Below are positions 16,402 through 24,780 of a stretch of DNA of 64,000 nucleotides, one piece after another (position 1 is the first letter of the stretch; every line of letters starts with the position of its first letter). The stretch is from assembly GCF_003236305.1 (NCBI RefSeq), contig NZ_POTX01000001.1, forward strand, positions 58,619 to 122,618, written 5' to 3'. The notes under the pieces are model-generated. The model was not told the origin of the DNA. It saw nothing but the letters and a program-made list of their open reading frames with translations, and ran no database searches. Position numbers and translations under genes: made by a program. The stretch is from Micromonospora endophytica (GTDB taxonomy: Bacteria > Actinomycetota > Actinomycetes > Mycobacteriales > Micromonosporaceae).

Positions 16402-17654
16402 GCATCGACCATGCCAGGACGTTGACGCTGGACCGGGACAAGCTCTTCACCGCCCGGCTGCACGCCGCCCGGGTCCGGCCCTACCTGGCGACGGCGCTGT
16501 TCGCCCTGCACGTGGTCGAGTCCCGGAGGGTGCCGACGATGGCAGTGGACGCGCACTGGCGTTGCTACGTCTCGCCCGCCTTCGTATACCGGACCTCGGT
16601 GGAGGAGCTCGCCGGAGTGTGGGTGCACGAGGTCTCGCACCTGCTCCGTGACCACCATGGGCGCAGTGACCGGGTCGCCCGGGAACGCGGGCTGACTGGG
16701 CCGGGGGAGCGGCTGCGGATGAACATCGCCGCGGACTGTGAAATCAACGACGACGTGTTCGGGGAGGGGCTGGCCCGCCCCGAAGGCGCGGTCGAGCCCA
16801 GCTCTCTGCTGCTGCCCGAGGGGCAACTGATGGAGGACTACCTGCGTCAGTTCCGGCTCGGACCGCGTACCCAGCACCTGGCCTGGCTGGACTGCGGCAG
16901 CGGCGTCGACGGGTTGCCGCGGGAATGGGACCTCGGACCCGACGGCGCACACGCGCTCAGCCCTCAGGAACGGGACGCGGTGCGGTTCCGGGTGGCCGAG
17001 GGCATCACCGGCCGACCGGGAAACGTCCCCCAGGGCTGGCGCCGGTGGGCGGAGCAGGCATTCCAGCCACCGCAGCCGTGGCGGGAACTCCTGGGAGCGG
17101 CGGTCCGTTCGGCGGTCTCGACGCCCGGGGTGGGCGAGGACTACACCTACGGCCGGCTGTCGCGGCGCTCCGCCGGCATACCCGGCGTCGTTCTGCCGGC
17201 GCTGCGACGCCGGCCCCCGCGGGTCTGCGTCATCATCGACACGTCCGGCTCGGTCAGCGACGCCGAACTGGGCAGTGCCCTGCTCGAGGTTGCCGCGATC
17301 TCCCGGGCCGTGGGTGGCCGTCGCGACCTGGTGACCGTCCTTCCCTGCGACGCGTCGGCCCAGGTCGTCCGCCCACTGTGCCGGGCCGAGGACATCCCGC
17401 TGATCGGTGGTGGGGGTACGGATCTGCGTACGGGTTTCGCCCGCGCGCTTCGGCAGGGCCCATGCCCGGACGTTGTCGTCGTGCTGACCGACGGGCAAAC
17501 GCCCTGGCCGGCCTCACGGCCGCCCTGCCGCACCGTCGTAGGGCTGTTCCACCGCGCCGTCAGGTGGGACGAGGACGACCCGGACTACCGGCCGGATTCC
17601 TCGCCCGAGTGGGCGCGCGTGGTCACCATCGGCGCCGCTCCGACCGCCCGGTGA
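16398..17654 (+). CDS. VWA-like protein with a zincin-like N-terminal domain (DUF2201 type)
   Basis: ATG 16398 overlaps the AAA+ stop (ATGA). The 418-residue protein has an N-terminal domain carrying a metallopeptidase-like HEVSHLLRDHH (HExxH) near residue 77, as in the DUF2201 N-terminal domain. The C-terminal VWA-like domain starts at CVIIDTSGSVSD near 277, a DxSxS metal-ion-dependent adhesion site, with GGGGTDLRTGF and VVLTDG downstream. Whether the HExxH is active as a protease is unknown. MoxR plus VWA pairs such as RavA/ViaA and CoxD/CoxE act as chaperone or metal-insertion machines. Confidence 0.85.
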   Translation: MSIDHARTLTLDRDKLFTARLHAARVRPYLATALFALHVVESRRVPTMAVDAHWRCYVSPAFVYRTSVEELAGVWVHEVSHLLRDHHGRSDRVARERGLTGPGERLRMNIAADCEINDDVFGEGLARPEGAVEPSSLLLPEGQLMEDYLRQFRLGPRTQHLAWLDCGSGVDGLPREWDLGPDGAHALSPQERDAVRFRVAEGITGRPGNVPQGWRRWAEQAFQPPQPWRELLGAAVRSAVSTPGVGEDYTYGRLSRRSAGIPGVVLPALRRRPPRVCVIIDTSGSVSDAELGSALLEVAAISRAVGGRRDLVTVLPCDASAQVVRPLCRAEDIPLIGGGGTDLRTGFARALRQGPCPDVVVVLTDGQTPWPASRPPCRTVVGLFHRAVRWDEDDPDYRPDSSPEWARVVTIGAAPTAR

Positions 17655-17683
17655 GCCCCGGCCCGGCCCTGGACGGCAGCACG

Positions 17684-17803
17684 ATGTCGAGTGCGCGCTT
17701 CCGGCGGGCTGTCGACGAGGGCGACCTGCCTGCGGAGACCGATCTGGCGCTGCTGCTCAGGTGCGTCATGACGATCGGCAACGGCGTTGTGGTGCAGCAG
17801 GCC
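17684..17803 (+). pseudogene. Remnant of a TetR-family regulator C-terminus
   Basis: This stretch encodes SSARFRRAVDEGDLP followed by DLALLLRCVMTIGNGVVVQQA, which resembles the ligand-domain helices near the C-terminus of TetR-type repressors. No helix-turn-helix part is present. The frame is cut off by the terminator hairpin at 17804. It looks like a decayed gene fragment, although a chance resemblance of this length is possible. Confidence 0.4.
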
Positions 17804-17839
17804 ACCAGGGCCTGGCAGCTTCCGCTGCCAGGCCCTGGT
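17804..17839. terminator. Strong bidirectional terminator hairpin
   Basis: A perfect 16-bp inverted repeat (ACCAGGGCCTGGCAGC at 17804-17819 and its complement at 17824-17839) encloses a TTCC tetraloop. It lies between the convergent VWA gene and protease gene, so it can stop transcription from both sides. Confidence 0.85.
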
Positions 17840-17849
17840 GGGTGAATGA

Positions 17850-19352
17850 TCAGGCGCAGGTTTTGCCGTTCAGGGTGATCGGCGCTGGCGTGTGCGGCGT
17901 GCCGGTGGCGTTGAAGCCGAAGGTGACGGCCCCGCCGTTCGGGATGCTGGCGTTGTAGGCCAGGTTCGAGGCGGTCACTGCGGTGCCGTTCTGGGTGATC
18001 GCGGCGTTCCACGGGGTGGTGATGGTGCTGCCGGCCGGCAGATTCCAGGCCAGCTGCCAACCGTTGACGGCGGCGGCAGAGTTGTAGATGGTCACGTTCG
18101 CGGTGTAGCCGCCCGACCAGGTGGTGACCTGGTAGGACACCTGACAGGTCGCCGGGCCCGCGGTGGCGGTCACCGGGACGATGTCGCCGAAGTCGTCGCG
18201 TACGGTGGCGAAGTCCTGGAAGCCGATGCCGGTGCCGGCACCGCTGGTGTGGGTGCCGGCGGCCAGCACCGATCCGTTCGGGTTCACCTGGTAGAGCGGG
18301 CCGCCGCTGTCGCCGCCGTAGCCGGTCTCCCCGCCGTCCAGCTGGGTGGCCTCGACCAGGTCCTGCTCGTCGGTGTAGTGGAACTGCACCTCAAGGTTGC
18401 AGATCGGCTCGCCGTGGATCTCGGCGGTGGTCTGTCCGGACTGGCAGAGGATCTGGCCGGGGAAGACCTGAGTCCAGCCGGCCACCGGCACCGTCGTCGA
18501 CTCGTGCAGGCCGCCGACGTACACGTCACTGCCGGCCGACGCTGCGCTGAGCAGAGCGATGTCGTGCGGGCCGTGGCGCTCGACGATGAACCCGATCGGG
18601 TCGCCGACGCCGTCGAACCACTCGCCGCCGAGCGGTCCGCAGTGCGCGGCGGTCAGCACATACGGGGTGTCATCGGCGAGATCGCGTACCCCGAAGCCGG
18701 ACGTGCAGAGGTCACCGCCGCCGTTCCAGATGCGCGCGCCACCGTTCCATGGGGCCGCGTCGTCGAAGCGGGTGGCGTGCTGCTCCAGCTTCTCCGCCGC
18801 GACGGTGCTGGTCTTCACGCCGGTGGCGGGCAGCGCCGGGACCTTCGCGCCGCCGGTGGTGTCGACGGCGACCTCCAGCCCACTGCCGTCGGTCTTGATC
18901 CGCACGGTGTGCGCGGCATCCGCGTGGTCCTTCGCCACGACTCGGCGCAGCTTCGCTGCCGCGGCCTGTAGCTCTCTGCCGCTGTACCGGGCCGGCTCGA
19001 CCCGTACCTCGGCGAGTTTCCCGACGCTTCGCACGGCGGTGGCGATGTCGGCCGGCACCGACCCCTTCCACCAGAGTGTGACGTGCCCGTCGACCAGGCC
19101 GAGGCCGGCGTAGCCGCGCGGCTCACCTGCCTCCACAGCGGATCGGATGACGCTGGCAGCGTCGACGAGGGCCACCTGCCCGGCCATGCGCTTCTGCACC
19201 GTGGGTGACAGCCTGTCAAAGAGATTCGCGGCGGGTACGCCGGACGGTGCGGCCGGCGAGGCGGCGGCGGCCCCGGCCGTGGTCAGTCCGACAGCGGAGA
19301 GCGTGAGCAGGGCGGCCGTGGCCACCCGCAGGGCGGTTCGGAAAGTCTGCAT
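17850..19352 (-). CDS. Secreted S1-family (alpha-lytic-like) protease with a C-terminal CBM2 domain
   Basis: ATG 19352 opens a clear signal peptide (MQTFRTALR, hydrophobic core, AAAASPAAP). The 500-residue protein then has a prodomain (residues ~40-190) like that of alpha-lytic/streptogrisin proteases. The chymotrypsin-fold catalytic domain follows, with LTAAHC, HDIALL and GDSGGPLY supplying the His-Asp-Ser triad. The last ~100 residues (from ATCQVSYQVTTWSGGY) are a family 2 carbohydrate-binding module with paired cysteines. It is exported and likely degrades protein bound to cellulose or chitin debris. It stands alone, divergent from a STAND regulator gene. Confidence 0.92.
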   Translation of the reverse strand: MQTFRTALRVATAALLTLSAVGLTTAGAAAASPAAPSGVPAANLFDRLSPTVQKRMAGQVALVDAASVIRSAVEAGEPRGYAGLGLVDGHVTLWWKGSVPADIATAVRSVGKLAEVRVEPARYSGRELQAAAAKLRRVVAKDHADAAHTVRIKTDGSGLEVAVDTTGGAKVPALPATGVKTSTVAAEKLEQHATRFDDAAPWNGGARIWNGGGDLCTSGFGVRDLADDTPYVLTAAHCGPLGGEWFDGVGDPIGFIVERHGPHDIALLSAASAGSDVYVGGLHESTTVPVAGWTQVFPGQILCQSGQTTAEIHGEPICNLEVQFHYTDEQDLVEATQLDGGETGYGGDSGGPLYQVNPNGSVLAAGTHTSGAGTGIGFQDFATVRDDFGDIVPVTATAGPATCQVSYQVTTWSGGYTANVTIYNSAAAVNGWQLAWNLPAGSTITTPWNAAITQNGTAVTASNLAYNASIPNGGAVTFGFNATGTPHTPAPITLNGKTCA

Positions 19353-19516
19353 GGCCCAGAGTCAACCGAGAGTGACGGCGCGGATCCATGCAGAAGAATC
19401 GGCAACTTCACCGTGAGCATGTGTTCAGTAACACAGCGGCAGGGGTGATGCTACCGGAGCGTAGTCACTAGCGTCCCTCTGAGGGGCTGAGCACACCCAT
19501 CGGGGGGGGGCGGGCT

Positions 19517-20662
19517 GTGAGTGATTGTGGACGACTCGCGGGCGGTTCCGCGCTGAGGGTGCTGCGCACCGCCGCCGGACTGACCATTGACGACCTGGCC
19601 AAACGATCGGGCGTGAGCCCGCGCACCATCGGCGGCATCGAGCGGGGCCGGATCCGGCGTCCACACGAAGGCACCCTCGCCGCGCTGGCGGAGGCCCTGC
19701 GCCTCGGGCCGGACGACGGCACCCGGCTGCGGGCCGCGGTCCGGATCGAGCCGGCGGCGACCGGGCTGCCCAGGCTGACGCCCTGTTTCACCGGGCGCGA
19801 CGACGACCTCGACTGGCTGGCCGACGCCGTGGCCCGGCACCGGGTGATCGAGCTGGCCGGCCTGCCCGGCATCGGCAAGAGCGCGCTGGCGGCGCAGGCC
19901 GCCGCCAGGCTGAGCGGTGACTTCCCGGACGGGGTGCGGTTCGTGGGGCTGACCGGCTCGCCCGCCCCGCACCCCGCCGCGCTGGCCCGGGAGCTGGCGC
20001 GTTCGCTGGGTGTCGACGTGCCGGGTGATGACGCCTTCGCGGTCGCGGCGTGGCGGCGACTGCTCGACGAGCGGCGGTTGCTCCTGGTCTTCGACGATGC
20101 GGCCGACGCGGTCCGGCTGGCACCGCTGCTGCCGGACCGAGGGGCATCGGTAGCGGTGGTGACCACGTCCGGGCGGTTGCGCCTGCCACTGGGGCGCGCG
20201 CGGCGGGTGCTCACACCGTTGCCCGCGCCCGACGCCGAGCTGGCCCTGTATCGAATGATCGGTCCGGCGGTCCCGGACGCGGGGGCGGCCGAGCTGGCGC
20301 AACACTGCCACGGTCTTCCGTTGGCGCTGCGTACCGTGGCAAACCGGGTGCGGACCCGGCACGCGTGGTCGATCGAGCGTCTCAGGGCACAGCTCGACCG
20401 GCCGGGGCGGCAGCTGGCGGCGCTCACCGCCGGTGACCTGTCGGTGGGCGCGGCCCTCGACCGCGGTTACCGGCAGTTGCCGGAGTCGCTGCGCGCGGCG
20501 GTCCGCGCGCTGGCCGCGCCGGTGCCGCCGGCGGCGGCGGTCGCCGACCTGGACGGTTGCGGGTGGATCGCCCGCGATCACGGGGTCAATCCGATTTTGT
20601 ACGCGTTCGCGGTAGCCCGCGCCGGGGGCGCACGGGCGACGGTGCCGCTCACCGCAGCCTGA
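19517..20662 (+). CDS. XRE-type HTH / NB-ARC STAND regulator, short form
   Basis: GTG 19517 follows a G-rich ribosome-binding stretch. The 381-residue protein begins with an XRE helix-turn-helix (LTIDDLAKRSGVSPRTIGGIERG, residues ~22-45). A nucleotide-binding NB-ARC-like domain follows, with P-loop LAGLPGIGKSALA near 113, Walker B RLLLVFDDA near 185 and a GLPLAL motif near 264. The TPR or other sensor repeats usual for STAND regulators are missing, so the protein may be truncated or depend on a partner. A larger paralogue lies convergently 68 bp downstream. The target genes are unknown. Confidence 0.8.
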   Translation: MSDCGRLAGGSALRVLRTAAGLTIDDLAKRSGVSPRTIGGIERGRIRRPHEGTLAALAEALRLGPDDGTRLRAAVRIEPAATGLPRLTPCFTGRDDDLDWLADAVARHRVIELAGLPGIGKSALAAQAAARLSGDFPDGVRFVGLTGSPAPHPAALARELARSLGVDVPGDDAFAVAAWRRLLDERRLLLVFDDAADAVRLAPLLPDRGASVAVVTTSGRLRLPLGRARRVLTPLPAPDAELALYRMIGPAVPDAGAAELAQHCHGLPLALRTVANRVRTRHAWSIERLRAQLDRPGRQLAALTAGDLSVGAALDRGYRQLPESLRAAVRALAAPVPPAAAVADLDGCGWIARDHGVNPILYAFAVARAGGARATVPLTAA

Positions 20663-20730
20663 GTTCGCGGCGGCCCGCCGATGCGGGCGCACCGCGGTGC
20701 TCATCCCTACGCGACGCGATCCGCCGCAGC

Positions 20731-23016
20731 TCAGCCACTCACCGCCCCGGAGTTCAGCTCGGCCAGCGCCGCACGGGCGCGAGCGACGCTCTCGGCGTCA
20801 CCGAGCGAGTCGGCCAGCTCGACCGCCGCTGCCAGATACTCACCCGCTTCCGCGGCGCGGCCGGTGCGCCGCAGAGCCTCGGCCAGCCCGATCAGCGCGG
20901 CCAACTCCTGGGTTCGCAGCCCGCAGGCGCGTGAGCCCGTCACCGCCTCGCGAAGGGCGCCGACCGCCTCGTCCCAGCGTCCCAGATCCGCCAGGTTCGA
21001 CCCGATCCACCGGCAGGTGATCGCGTCCGAGTAGGCGCGCGGAACTGCCGCGATCGGAAACTCCGCGTCGCGCAGTAACCGCAGCGTACGCCGGTGCGCC
21101 CGCAGCGCGTCGGGCGTGCGGCCGAGCGCCCGCAACGCTATGCCGGTCATCGACACGGCCTGCACCGTGCCCTCGTGATCTCCGGCCGCGCTCAGCACGC
21201 CGCTTCCCCGTCGTAGCAGCCGCAGGGCGGCGTCAAACTCGCGGAGCCGCAGCTGCGCGGACGCGGCGTAGAGCAGCGCCCAGCCCTGCTGAGCACGGTC
21301 GCCAGCACGCCGGGCCGACCGCAGCGCCGCCCGGGCGGTGGCCAGGCCCGCGGACGCGTCGTTCAGACAGAGCGTCTGCGCCCAGGAAAGATAGTTCAGG
21401 TGCGTGGCCTGCCGGGCCAAGTCGCCGGTGCGGGTCGCCGCCTCGGCAGCCAGCCGGAAGACCTCCGGCCAGATGTCCAGGTAGATTCGCTGGTCGGAGA
21501 ACCAGTGCAGCGCATCGGAGACCGCGACGACCAGGTCGTCCCGCCCGGTCTCGGCCGCGATCCGCAGCGCCGGGAGCCAGTTCTCCCGCTCGGCGTCGAG
21601 CCAGTCGCGGGCCTGGTCGGCATCCGATTCGTCGTCCGGCGCCGGCCCACCCGGCTCGAAGTGCCGCCCGGCCCGGACGGTCGCCTCCAGCAGCCACGTC
21701 ACCAGGCTCTCCCGCAGCGCTGGCGCGGCCGACGGCTCGTCCCGCTCCAGGCAGGTCATGGCGAAGTCGCGGACCAGGTCGTGCAGCCCGTAGCGGTCCG
21801 GTGGCCGGAGCCCGAGCAGCCCGGACTCGACCAGCCCGTCGAGCCGGTCCTCAGCCTCGGTCACATCGACTCCACACAGCACGGCTGCGGCGTCCGCGGT
21901 GAAGTCCGGCCCCGGGATCAGCGCCAGTCGCCGCAGCGTCGTGCGCCCGGTCACCGAAAGCCAGCGGTATGACAGCGCGAGCGCCGCGGACAGGCCGGAG
22001 TTGTCACCGTCGATGGCAGCGACCCGATTCCGGGCCTGCGCGAGGCGCGCGTTTAGGTCGGCGACGGTGAGTGCCGGGTCGTCGCGCAGCCGCTGCCCGG
22101 CGATCCGCAGCGCGAGCGGCAGGTGCCCGCAGTGCGTGGCGAGTGCGGTGATCCGCTCCGGCGCGACGTCCTCGACCCGGCCGACGGCCCGCAGCAGCGC
22201 CGTCGACTCGGCCGGTGACAGCGGCTCCTGCGGCAGCCAGTGCACCGCCTCCAGCCCGCTCAACCAGCGCCGGCAGGTGAGCAGCACCAGGGCTGGGCCG
22301 TCGCCGGGCAGCAACGGCCGCACCTGCTCCTCGGAGGCCGCATTGTCCAGCACCAGCAGCGCTCGCCGGTGCCGCAGCAGCCCACGGTAGATCCGAGCCC
22401 GCTCGTCGACGTCGGCCGGTATCCGTGACTCGCTCAAGCCGAGCGCCAGCAGCAGCCGTTGCAGCACCTCACCGGCGCTCGCCGGGTGCTGGTGGGTGCC
22501 GCGCAGATCGACGAAGAACCGCCCGTCCGGGTACCGCTCGGTGAGGTCGTGGGCCGCGCGCAGCGCCAGCGCCGTCTTGCCGACGCCAGGCTGCCCGGTG
22601 AGTACGGCGACGACGGCCGGCGGTTCCGCCGACTCGACGAGTTCGCCGAGCCTGCCGAGCGACTCGGCCCGGCCGGTGAAGTCGGCGGGCGGCGCAGGCA
22701 TCGGGCACGGCCCGAGCGGCGGCCGGCCGGCGCGGGCGGTCTCCTCGATCAGGGCGCGGTCGCCGGCGGGCGGCGCCAGCACGTCGAGGACTGCGGTCAG
22801 GGTACGGCGCTGTGGCCGGCGAACCAGGTCGCGCTCGAGGTTGCTCAGCGCCCGGCTACTCACGCCGGACCGGTCGGCGAGTTCCTCGATCGTCAGCCCG
22901 GCGGCCGCTCGATGGTGCCGCAGCAGCCGCCCCAGGCTGGTGCCCTCGCCCGCCCGCACCCGACCCTCGCCTCCGTACCACGTGGATGGCGTCATCCTAT
23001 CGACGGATATCGTCAA
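20731..23016 (-). CDS. XRE-type HTH / NB-ARC / TPR STAND regulator
   Basis: The 761-residue protein has an XRE helix-turn-helix at about residues 28-80 (LTIEELADRSGVSSRALSNL) and an NB-ARC ATPase with P-loop LTGQPGVGKTALA near 140 and Walker B RALLVLDNA. A winged-helix-like stretch and a long tetratricopeptide region run from ~480 to the end (repeats such as AQQGWALLYAASAQLRL). Such STAND proteins act as ATP-dependent switches for antibiotic or development genes. ATG 22995 (MTPSTWYGG) is an alternative start. It is convergent with the shorter relative upstream on the other strand. Confidence 0.88.
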   Translation of the reverse strand: MTISVDRMTPSTWYGGEGRVRAGEGTSLGRLLRHHRAAAGLTIEELADRSGVSSRALSNLERDLVRRPQRRTLTAVLDVLAPPAGDRALIEETARAGRPPLGPCPMPAPPADFTGRAESLGRLGELVESAEPPAVVAVLTGQPGVGKTALALRAAHDLTERYPDGRFFVDLRGTHQHPASAGEVLQRLLLALGLSESRIPADVDERARIYRGLLRHRRALLVLDNAASEEQVRPLLPGDGPALVLLTCRRWLSGLEAVHWLPQEPLSPAESTALLRAVGRVEDVAPERITALATHCGHLPLALRIAGQRLRDDPALTVADLNARLAQARNRVAAIDGDNSGLSAALALSYRWLSVTGRTTLRRLALIPGPDFTADAAAVLCGVDVTEAEDRLDGLVESGLLGLRPPDRYGLHDLVRDFAMTCLERDEPSAAPALRESLVTWLLEATVRAGRHFEPGGPAPDDESDADQARDWLDAERENWLPALRIAAETGRDDLVVAVSDALHWFSDQRIYLDIWPEVFRLAAEAATRTGDLARQATHLNYLSWAQTLCLNDASAGLATARAALRSARRAGDRAQQGWALLYAASAQLRLREFDAALRLLRRGSGVLSAAGDHEGTVQAVSMTGIALRALGRTPDALRAHRRTLRLLRDAEFPIAAVPRAYSDAITCRWIGSNLADLGRWDEAVGALREAVTGSRACGLRTQELAALIGLAEALRRTGRAAEAGEYLAAAVELADSLGDAESVARARAALAELNSGAVSG

Positions 23017-23262
23017 GGTCGAGGTGCCGATGCCCCAGACCCGGTCCAGAGGACTGGCCTGCTCCCACGTCCTCTGGTCGAAGCCGGCACCCTGCCGGCC
23101 CAGTATTGCCCATCCGATTCCTAACCGGCGTTCCGCCGCGTGAAGTAGGTGTTGGCGGCGGCGAGTGCGCCCATCCAGAGCACCACCTCCGGGCCGGTCC
23201 CCGGTAGACCACGTGCGGGAGGCGGGTCCAGGGTTGGGCCGTGCCGGGAAGGCGACAGCCGT

Positions 23263-24066
23263 TCAGTCTCCTTCTGCGCGTTGGTTTCGGATCAGGGTGA
23301 GCAGCGTGGTGTGGGTCTGTTCGTCGGCGGCCACGACGAGGCCGCCCGCACCGGTGTGGAGGGGTTGACCGTGGATCCCGCTGACCACACAGCCGGCTGC
23401 GTGGCAGAGGGCGATGCCGGCGGTGAAGTGGACATTCCCCGATAGGGGGCCGTCGGTGACGTAGGCGGCACGACGGCCGGCGGCGACCCAGGCCACCGCC
23501 AGGGTGGTGGAGACGACGCGTGGGCGGAACCGCGCGATGAATCGGGGGTCGGAAAGTAACCGGGCGGCCCGGAAAACCCGTTCGTTGGGAAACGGTGCGT
23601 CGAGGTTGACGTCCACCAGCCCCGACTCGGCTGACGGGGCCAGTGGTTCGTCCACGCCATCGCGTCGCACGTGGGCCCCAGCGCCGTCGGTCCAGAACAC
23701 CTCGCCGGTGAACGGATCTGCCGAGGCTGCCACGAGAGCCCGCGTCCCGGTTTGCAGGGCCACGTTGACCGAGACCAGCATGTTGTGTACGGCGAAGTTC
23801 AGCGTCCCGCACAGCGGGTCGACCAGCCAGGTGCGTCCGTTTCCGTCGGACCCGGTGCGCCCACTCTCCTCCGCCACGACGAGGTCGTCCGGCCGGGCGG
23901 CGTGCAGGACGTCGAGGATGGCTCTCTCTGCTTCGATGTCGGCCGTCGTGGCGAAGTCCTCGCCAGACTTCTTCCACCGGCTCAGCGACAACCCGTAGTA
24001 GGAGCGCACCACCGTCGCGCCCGCCTCTGCCGCTTTGATGACCAGATCGCGATCGTCGATCGACAT
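23263..24066 (-). CDS. Inositol-monophosphatase-family protein with altered metal ligands
   Basis: ATG 24066 gives 267 residues with the IMPase/FBPase fold pattern: the VVAEESGR glutamate near residue 66 and WLVDPLCGTLNFA near 83. In active members the second motif reads DPxDGTxNF. Here the second aspartate is Cys86, and the C-terminal WDxAAG aspartate is replaced by His213 (VHFTAG). Two of the usual Mg2+ ligands are therefore missing, so it may bind a different metal, act on another substrate, or be inactive. No operon partner is evident; the lipoprotein gene on the other strand is divergent. Confidence 0.78.
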   Translation of the reverse strand: MSIDDRDLVIKAAEAGATVVRSYYGLSLSRWKKSGEDFATTADIEAERAILDVLHAARPDDLVVAEESGRTGSDGNGRTWLVDPLCGTLNFAVHNMLVSVNVALQTGTRALVAASADPFTGEVFWTDGAGAHVRRDGVDEPLAPSAESGLVDVNLDAPFPNERVFRAARLLSDPRFIARFRPRVVSTTLAVAWVAAGRRAAYVTDGPLSGNVHFTAGIALCHAAGCVVSGIHGQPLHTGAGGLVVAADEQTHTTLLTLIRNQRAEGD

Positions 24067-24246
24067 ACTCGAACGTTAGACGGTGGGCCTTCACCTGCGG
24101 TCGGAGGTGAGCCAGACCGGCCGGCAGGTGGACGGTGGCCGGTGAGGCCGCGTCGAACTGCGACAACGGTCCGGTCTCAGGTCGATGACAGCTCCCCGCT
24201 GCCTCGTAGAATCAGGTCCTCGAAGTCCAGACGACGGGGGTCGGTG

Positions 24247-24780
24247 ATGCGGGCAGCGAAGATCAGCTGGTCGACGGGTGCTGCCTCGCTCGCCTTGCTG
24301 GCGCTCGGCTGTGCGGCCCCAGACACCCGGGTCGGCGACGCGCAGGCGATACCCACAAGTCCGTCGGCGTCGCCCGCGGTGGCGGCGGAGCCGACCGGTC
24401 CGCAGGCGGACGCACCCCCCAACCACGCCGACAACAACGGCTGGAAGCAACGGCACGAACTCTCCGCCGCGGACCAGCGAACCGGCCAGAGACTTGCCGC
24501 GCAGATCCGGCCCAGGCTTGACGAACTACGCGCGGCGGGGGATTTCGCACCGGCGTCCACCCAGCGAGCGCTGCTCGACCTGGGCATCAAGGCAGACGCG
24601 ATCGAGGTCACGGCCATGCGGCCGCCGATCGGTCAGGAGGCATCCCCGCCGGGCGCGGTGTACGCGGTTCGCTTCGCGGACGTGGGCTGTGTGATCGGGG
24701 ACGTGCGGCCCGACCGAGTCATGGTCGAGGTCACCGGCTCGGCTGCCGAGTTCGGGTGCCTGGAGCCGTTCTCGCACTGA
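24247..24780 (+). CDS. Putative lipoprotein of unknown function
   Basis: ATG 24247 (or GTG 24244) follows a G-rich stretch. The 177-residue product begins with MRAAKISWSTG, a short hydrophobic core and the lipobox LLALGC, so it is likely lipid-anchored outside the membrane. A low-complexity Ala/Pro/Ser linker follows, then a compact domain with two cysteines (DVGCVIGDV and EFGCLEP) that could form a disulfide. I recognise no enzymatic motif. Its last 50 bases overlap the restored reading frame of the convergent TauD-type gene. Confidence 0.7.
   Translation: MRAAKISWSTGAASLALLALGCAAPDTRVGDAQAIPTSPSASPAVAAEPTGPQADAPPNHADNNGWKQRHELSAADQRTGQRLAAQIRPRLDELRAAGDFAPASTQRALLDLGIKADAIEVTAMRPPIGQEASPPGAVYAVRFADVGCVIGDVRPDRVMVEVTGSAAEFGCLEPFSH

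Noticed and set aside
16925..17845. A long plus-strand frame overlapping the VWA gene.
   Set aside because: It is an out-of-frame shadow typical of high-GC DNA. Only its last part, after the VWA stop, looks like a TetR remnant.
23119..23262. A minus-strand frame ending in LPGTG, a hydrophobic stretch and RR, resembling a sortase sorting tail.
   Set aside because: The open frame is only about 56 codons after an upstream stop, with no start codon or signal peptide. It is most likely chance or an unrecognisable remnant.
22997..24166. A 389-codon minus-strand frame spanning the IMPase-like gene.
   Set aside because: Arg/Pro/Gly-rich shadow in another frame of the real IMPase-family gene.
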